Program-made: the position numbers and the translations under genes
Assembly (NCBI GenBank): GCA_003141915.1
Contig: PLNY01000191.1
Span: 1 to 9,193 of the forward strand
DNA: 9,193 nucleotides
Direction of reading: 5' to 3'
Origin: Anaerolineae bacterium
GTDB taxonomy: Bacteria; Chloroflexota; Anaerolineae; Anaerolineales; Villigracilaceae
Shown here: one piece after another, positions 6,609-9,193 of the stretch
How the letters are laid out: every line of letters begins with the position of its first letter
Numbering within the stretch: position 1 is the stretch's first letter
Notes under the pieces: model-generated
What the model saw: the letters and a program-made list of their open reading frames with translations, nothing else
Told to the model about the DNA's origin: nothing
Database searches by the model: none

Positions 6609-7394
6609 TTGAGAATGAACCGATCCCTGATTACAAGCCTTACCAATCCTTTGATCAAGAAAGCGCGCTCTTTGCGTCAACACAAAGCCAGGGCGGAAAC
6701 GAGATTGTTCATTGTCGAAGGTCTGCATCATGTGGGTGAAGCGCTGGAGGCCGGTTGGGAAATCGAATCGATCCTTTATTCGCCGGATGTCCTGACCAGT
6801 GATTTTGGGCGCGATTTGATCTCTCGCGTCACGCCCGCGCCGCAGCCGGTGTCCGCGCAAGTGATGGAGTCGTTGGCTGATAAAGATAATCCGCAAGGTA
6901 TTCTGGCAGTGGTTCATCAAAAGCAGACGCGGCTTGATGATCTCGACTCAGTGCGGATTGGCGCGGCGGTGGTCTCCCCACAGGACCCCGGCAACATTGG
7001 GACGATCCTTCGCACGCTTGACGCCGTCGGCGCGGATGCGCTCTTCCTGCTCGATGGCGGCGTGGACCCTTATCATCCGACCTCCGTCCGTGCCAGCATG
7101 GGAACGATTTTTTGGAAACCGATTGTTCAAACTTCGTTCGACGAATTTATGGATTGGTCGCGGCGCGGCGGTTATCAACGGATCGCCACGTCGGCACATG
7201 CAAACAAAAACTATCATGAATTGAAACCCAACACGCCATGGATTCTTGTTCTGGGAAGCGAACAAAAGGGACTTTCGATGGAACAAATCAAAGCTTGCGA
7301 TGTGAGCATTTCCCTGCCGATGCGCGGACGCGCCAGCTCGCTCAATCTCGCAGTCGCCGCAGGCATTCTCTTATACCAATTTGCGACCGTATAA
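6609..7394 (+). CDS. TrmH/SpoU family RNA 2'-O-ribose methyltransferase
   Basis: A cytosolic SPOUT enzyme of 261 residues that methylates the 2'-OH of a nucleotide in rRNA or tRNA. The N-terminal substrate-binding domain (about 8-100) starts SLTNPLIKKARSL and has RLFIVEGLHHVGEAL (32-46), the usual RlmB/TsnR-like layout. The SPOUT knot domain has motif 1 with N129, G131 and R135 in DPGNIGTILRTLDAVGAD, motif 2 WILVLGSEQKGLS (211-223) and motif 3 ISLPMRG..SSLNLAVAAGILLYQ (234-257). The target base is not readable. The start is TTG 6609, with GGAG at 6598-6601 seven bases upstream; ATG 6615 would be thirteen bases away. It is divergent from the GT87 gene, 80 bases apart. Its stop codon lies inside the A-run of the opposing operon's terminator. 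Confidence 0.88.
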   Translation: MRMNRSLITSLTNPLIKKARSLRQHKARAETRLFIVEGLHHVGEALEAGWEIESILYSPDVLTSDFGRDLISRVTPAPQPVSAQVMESLADKDNPQGILAVVHQKQTRLDDLDSVRIGAAVVSPQDPGNIGTILRTLDAVGADALFLLDGGVDPYHPTSVRASMGTIFWKPIVQTSFDEFMDWSRRGGYQRIATSAHANKNYHELKPNTPWILVLGSEQKGLSMEQIKACDVSISLPMRGRASSLNLAVAAGILLYQFATV

Positions 7395-7424
7395 AAAAAC
7401 ACGGATGGCTCAGCCATCCGTGTT
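7393..7424 (-). terminator. Rho-independent terminator of the moeA-VKOR-DUF1540 operon
   Basis: AACACGGATGGCT (7398-7410) and its perfect complement (7412-7424) form a stem of 12 pairs with a TCA loop. Read on the - strand it is followed by seven T's (complement of 7393-7399), the classic intrinsic terminator shape. On the + strand no T run follows, so termination of the trmH transcript here would be less efficient. It overlaps the trmH TAA stop at 7392-7394. Confidence 0.9.
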
Positions 7425-7440
7425 GCATGGTGTCATGCAA
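7423..7440. other. Second small hairpin abutting the terminator
   Basis: TTGCATG (7423-7429), a GTGT loop and CATGCAA (7434-7440) form a perfect 7-pair stem. On the - strand it begins 2 bases after the DUF1540-like stop codon and shares its last two bases with the terminator stem, giving a double hairpin before the U run. It has no T run of its own. Confidence 0.55.
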
Positions 7441-7442
7441 TT

Positions 7443-7673
7443 CTAAATCTCATCCTCATCTTCCTCCCAGGTTTCTTCCTCTTCGTCTTCCAAGTCCTCT
7501 TCATCCCACTCTTCTTCTGTTTCTTCCTCTTCGTCCCATTCACCTTCGCCGGCGTCCTCAGATTCAGTGAAGGTGGCGCAGCCCGTGTCGGGATCAATTT
7601 CCACTGCGGCCGCGGTGCAGTATCCCTCATCGAGGAAAACGCAGTTGACGTAGTGACAGCGAATACGAGCCAT
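7443..7673 (-). CDS. Small four-cysteine DUF1540-like protein with highly acidic tail
   Basis: A 76-residue protein. Residues 1-36 hold four cysteines (C6, C11, C19, C32) in the spacing C-x4-C-x7-C-x12-C, with CVF, CTAAAVEID and GCATF around them. This resembles DUF1540, a small presumed metal-binding domain of unknown function. From residue 37 on, 29 of 39 residues up to 75 are Asp or Glu, with Trp at 46, 56 and 69 and no Lys or Arg at all after R5. The start ATG 7673 has a strong ribosome site. It lies 10 bases after the VKOR gene and is the last gene of the operon, ending directly before a double hairpin. The function is unknown. No signal peptide is seen, so it is probably cytosolic. The DUF1540 call is by motif spacing. 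Confidence 0.78.
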   Translation of the reverse strand: MARIRCHYVNCVFLDEGYCTAAAVEIDPDTGCATFTESEDAGEGEWDEEEETEEEWDEEDLEDEEEETWEEDEDEI

Positions 7674-7677
7674 AAGA

Positions 7678-7685
7678 CTCCTCCT
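7678..7685 (-). promoter_or_regulatory. Strong Shine-Dalgarno of the DUF1540-like gene
   Basis: AGGAGGAG on the - strand lies four bases before ATG 7673 and overlaps the TAG stop of the VKOR gene (7684-7686). It is the best ribosome site in the window, which suggests the small acidic protein is made in larger amounts than its operon partners. Confidence 0.75.
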
Positions 7686-8112
7686 AGTTGATTGGCTGAC
7701 GAGCCAGCCGAATGATGGAAAGTATGAATAGTATTGTCATGGTGATCTGTGACGTAACGCAAAACGGACAAAGCGCATGGATCAGGGCCAGCTCCACGTA
7801 GATCAGATAAAGTGTGAAAAGGAATCCGATCAGCGCAAGCCCAAAGACGATCATCGTTCCGTTCTGCTCCAGGAACTGATTGCGGTCTTCCATGAATAGC
7901 AGTGCGGCAATTACCGCGTAACCGCCAACACCGAACAGCGCCACAGGGATTCCATACACTTCTGCATAGATGCTCGAATTAACTTTTGAGCAGCCTCCGT
8001 TGCCAATGCACATTTTGTCATTGTCCGTCAATTTGAAGATCGTCATGTAAATCGCGACGACCAAACCCAGCAAAGCCAACGCAATTGAAATTCTATAGAG
8101 CCACTTATTCAT
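7684..8112 (-). CDS. Vitamin K epoxide reductase (VKOR) family disulfide-forming protein
   Basis: Bacterial VKOR passes electrons from a periplasmic thioredoxin-like partner to quinone, making disulfide bonds outside the membrane. This 142-residue, four-helix membrane protein has all four family cysteines: the loop pair C35 and C41 (MCIGNGGC), followed by S46-S47 and YGIPVALFGVGGY, and the CPFC active-site pair (C115 and C118) at the start of the last helix. It is the single-domain form with no fused thioredoxin, and no DsbA-like partner gene is visible here. I chose ATG 8112: GAGG at 8118-8121 is five bases upstream. ATG 8115 is also possible; the frame extends in-frame further into moeA but without a site. 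The gene starts 7 bases after the moeA stop, so it is co-transcribed with it. Confidence 0.88.
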   Translation of the reverse strand: MNKWLYRISIALALLGLVVAIYMTIFKLTDNDKMCIGNGGCSKVNSSIYAEVYGIPVALFGVGGYAVIAALLFMEDRNQFLEQNGTMIVFGLALIGFLFTLYLIYVELALIHALCPFCVTSQITMTILFILSIIRLARQPIN

Positions 8113-8119
8113 CATCACC

Positions 8120-9193
8120 TCACAGCATCCAAGCTTCTGCCTGGTCGCCAATGGCAAGCGATTTTACCCCAGCGGGCACGATAAGTAAAGCGTTTGCCTG
8201 AACCAGCGATAATAAATTTCCTGAGCCTTGATGCCCGGTCAATTTTGCAGATAAAACCCCGTCGCGCTCATCGACTGTTGCACGGAGATAACTTTCGCGT
8301 CCATCTGACTCGACGGCCTCGGCAAGTCTTACCTTGACCTTGGGCCGGGTTGCCGTTTTCGAACCTGCCAGCCGTCCGATCGCGGGACGCGCGAAAACTT
8401 CAAAGCCGACGAACGCGGAAACTGGATTTCCCGGCAATCCCATGAATGGCACGCCGCGATATTCGCCGAAGGCCAAAGGTTTGCCCGGCCTCATATTGAC
8501 TTGCCAGAAATCCAATTTGCCATTTGACTCCACGACTTCTTTAACATAATCCAGCGCGCCCACGCTGACGCCTGCCGATGAAATAATCAAATCGGCATTC
8601 ATGTCAATGGCTTGGTCGAACAGGAATTGAATCGCGTCTCTTTGGTCAAGTGCGATCCCGAGCGATAAAACTTCACAGCCTGCATCTGCAATCAGCACCG
8701 ACAATGTATATGAATTGGAATCGTGAATCTGCCCCGGCGCAAGCCGAAGCTCAACCGGCGTCAGTTCGTCTCCGCTCGATAGCAAAGCCACGCGCGGCTT
8801 GCGATATACCGAAAGATTCGCCACTCCCAGCATTGCCAACAATCCGATCTCTTGGGCGCGCAAGCGAGCGCCGGAAAATAATATTTTGTAGCCGGTCTTG
8901 ATATCCATGCCGCGCTTACGGACATTCTCCCCCGCTTGGATGTTCTTAAATACTTTGACCGTTTTCGGCGCGGGCGTGCCGGCATTTCGATTATTGAAAT
9001 CGGTATCTTCGACCATGACGACGGAATCGGCGCCGTTGGGAAGCGGCGCACCCGTCATGATGCGCGCGGCTTGTCCGTGCGCGAGAGTGATGTCAGAGGA
9101 TGATCCGGCTAGGATATCGGCGACCACGCTCAAAGTCAGAGGCGATGCGGATGTTGCGTCAGCAACATCGCTTGCAATAACGGCGAAGCCATC
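8120..9193 (-). CDS. moeA: Molybdopterin molybdenumtransferase MoeA (5' partial)
   Basis: MoeA inserts molybdate into adenylated molybdopterin in the last step of molybdenum cofactor synthesis. The frame is open to the right edge; 357 residues are visible, and roughly the first 50 of a typical 400 are missing. The visible part starts DGFAV, the conserved MDG(Y/F)AV element. It then has GQAARIMTGAPLPNGADSVV, SSGDEL, HDSNSYTL, SSAGVSVGALDYV (in place of the usual TSGGVSVG), the MRPGKPLAFG substrate loop and FMGLPGNPVSAFV, followed by the C-terminal beta-barrel domain IV to the end. The TGA stop (8120-8122) is 7 bases before the VKOR start. As no molybdoenzyme is in view, the partner enzyme is unknown. 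Confidence 0.93.
   Translation of the reverse strand, partial: DGFAVIASDVADATSASPLTLSVVADILAGSSSDITLAHGQAARIMTGAPLPNGADSVVMVEDTDFNNRNAGTPAPKTVKVFKNIQAGENVRKRGMDIKTGYKILFSGARLRAQEIGLLAMLGVANLSVYRKPRVALLSSGDELTPVELRLAPGQIHDSNSYTLSVLIADAGCEVLSLGIALDQRDAIQFLFDQAIDMNADLIISSAGVSVGALDYVKEVVESNGKLDFWQVNMRPGKPLAFGEYRGVPFMGLPGNPVSAFVGFEVFARPAIGRLAGSKTATRPKVKVRLAEAVESDGRESYLRATVDERDGVLSAKLTGHQGSGNLLSLVQANALLIVPAGVKSLAIGDQAEAWML

Noticed and set aside
7480..7550. Pyrimidine-rich stretch as a DNA structural repeat
   Set aside because: It is fully explained by runs of Glu and Asp codons in the acidic tail; no exact repeat unit is present.
7433..7771. A 112-residue - strand frame overlapping the DUF1540-like gene
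   Set aside because: It is shifted against the real frame, is Lys/Arg-rich by frame effect of the Glu-coding repeats, and has no start signal.
8334..9051. Alternative frames inside moeA on both strands
   Set aside because: MoeA motifs cover the whole - strand frame without a break, so the others are shadows.

Overview
The window looks like a bacterial chromosome segment. The best guess is Chloroflexota, possibly Anaerolineae. That placement is inference from the gene set (a DUF348-G5-3D lipoprotein, an LCP protein, a GT87 mannosyltransferase, a degenerate GGDEF response regulator, a stand-alone VKOR), from moderate GC by eye and from frequent TTG starts; no rRNA or taxonomic marker is present to confirm it. 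Coding density is high, no gap exceeds 300 bases, and I see no tRNA, rRNA, transposase or CRISPR array.

Layout. On the + strand, 1-1316 holds the tail of a response regulator with a degenerate GGDEF-like output domain, then a polyprenyl-phosphate mannose synthase 8 bases downstream. On the - strand, 1346-1918 is a small SAM methyltransferase. On the - strand, 6528 down to 2059 reads GT87 membrane mannosyltransferase, DUF348/G5/3D lipoprotein, LCP protein, then rsmA (ksgA). The last three genes are tightly packed (4-base gap, then an ATGA overlap). The rsmA frame is broken by one in-frame TAA just before its catalytic NIPY motif. A divergent TrmH/SpoU RNA methyltransferase lies at 6609-7394. 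Facing it on the - strand is a compact operon, moeA (partial, off the right edge), VKOR, then a small four-cysteine DUF1540-like protein with a very acidic tail. It ends in a strong intrinsic terminator at 7393-7424 that overlaps the trmH stop codon.

How the genes fit together. The left and centre are an envelope and rRNA-maturation neighbourhood. The GT2 synthase would make polyprenyl-phosphate-mannose, the usual donor class for GT-C enzymes such as the GT87 protein. The lipoprotein and LCP protein act outside the membrane on cell wall or wall-linked glycopolymers. A DUF348/G5 wall protein beside ksgA is a known arrangement (yabE region in Bacillus, rpfB-ksgA in actinobacteria). The right operon joins molybdenum cofactor insertion with membrane disulfide-bond formation.

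The two observations most worth a second look are the nonsense codon in rsmA and a perfect 14-bp direct repeat (1311-1324 and 2053-2066). The repeat brackets the methyltransferase gene, and each copy sits exactly on a neighbouring gene's stop codon. This suggests the methyltransferase segment was inserted at the point where two convergent stop codons once abutted. I did not find a clearly new multi-gene defence or mobile system here.
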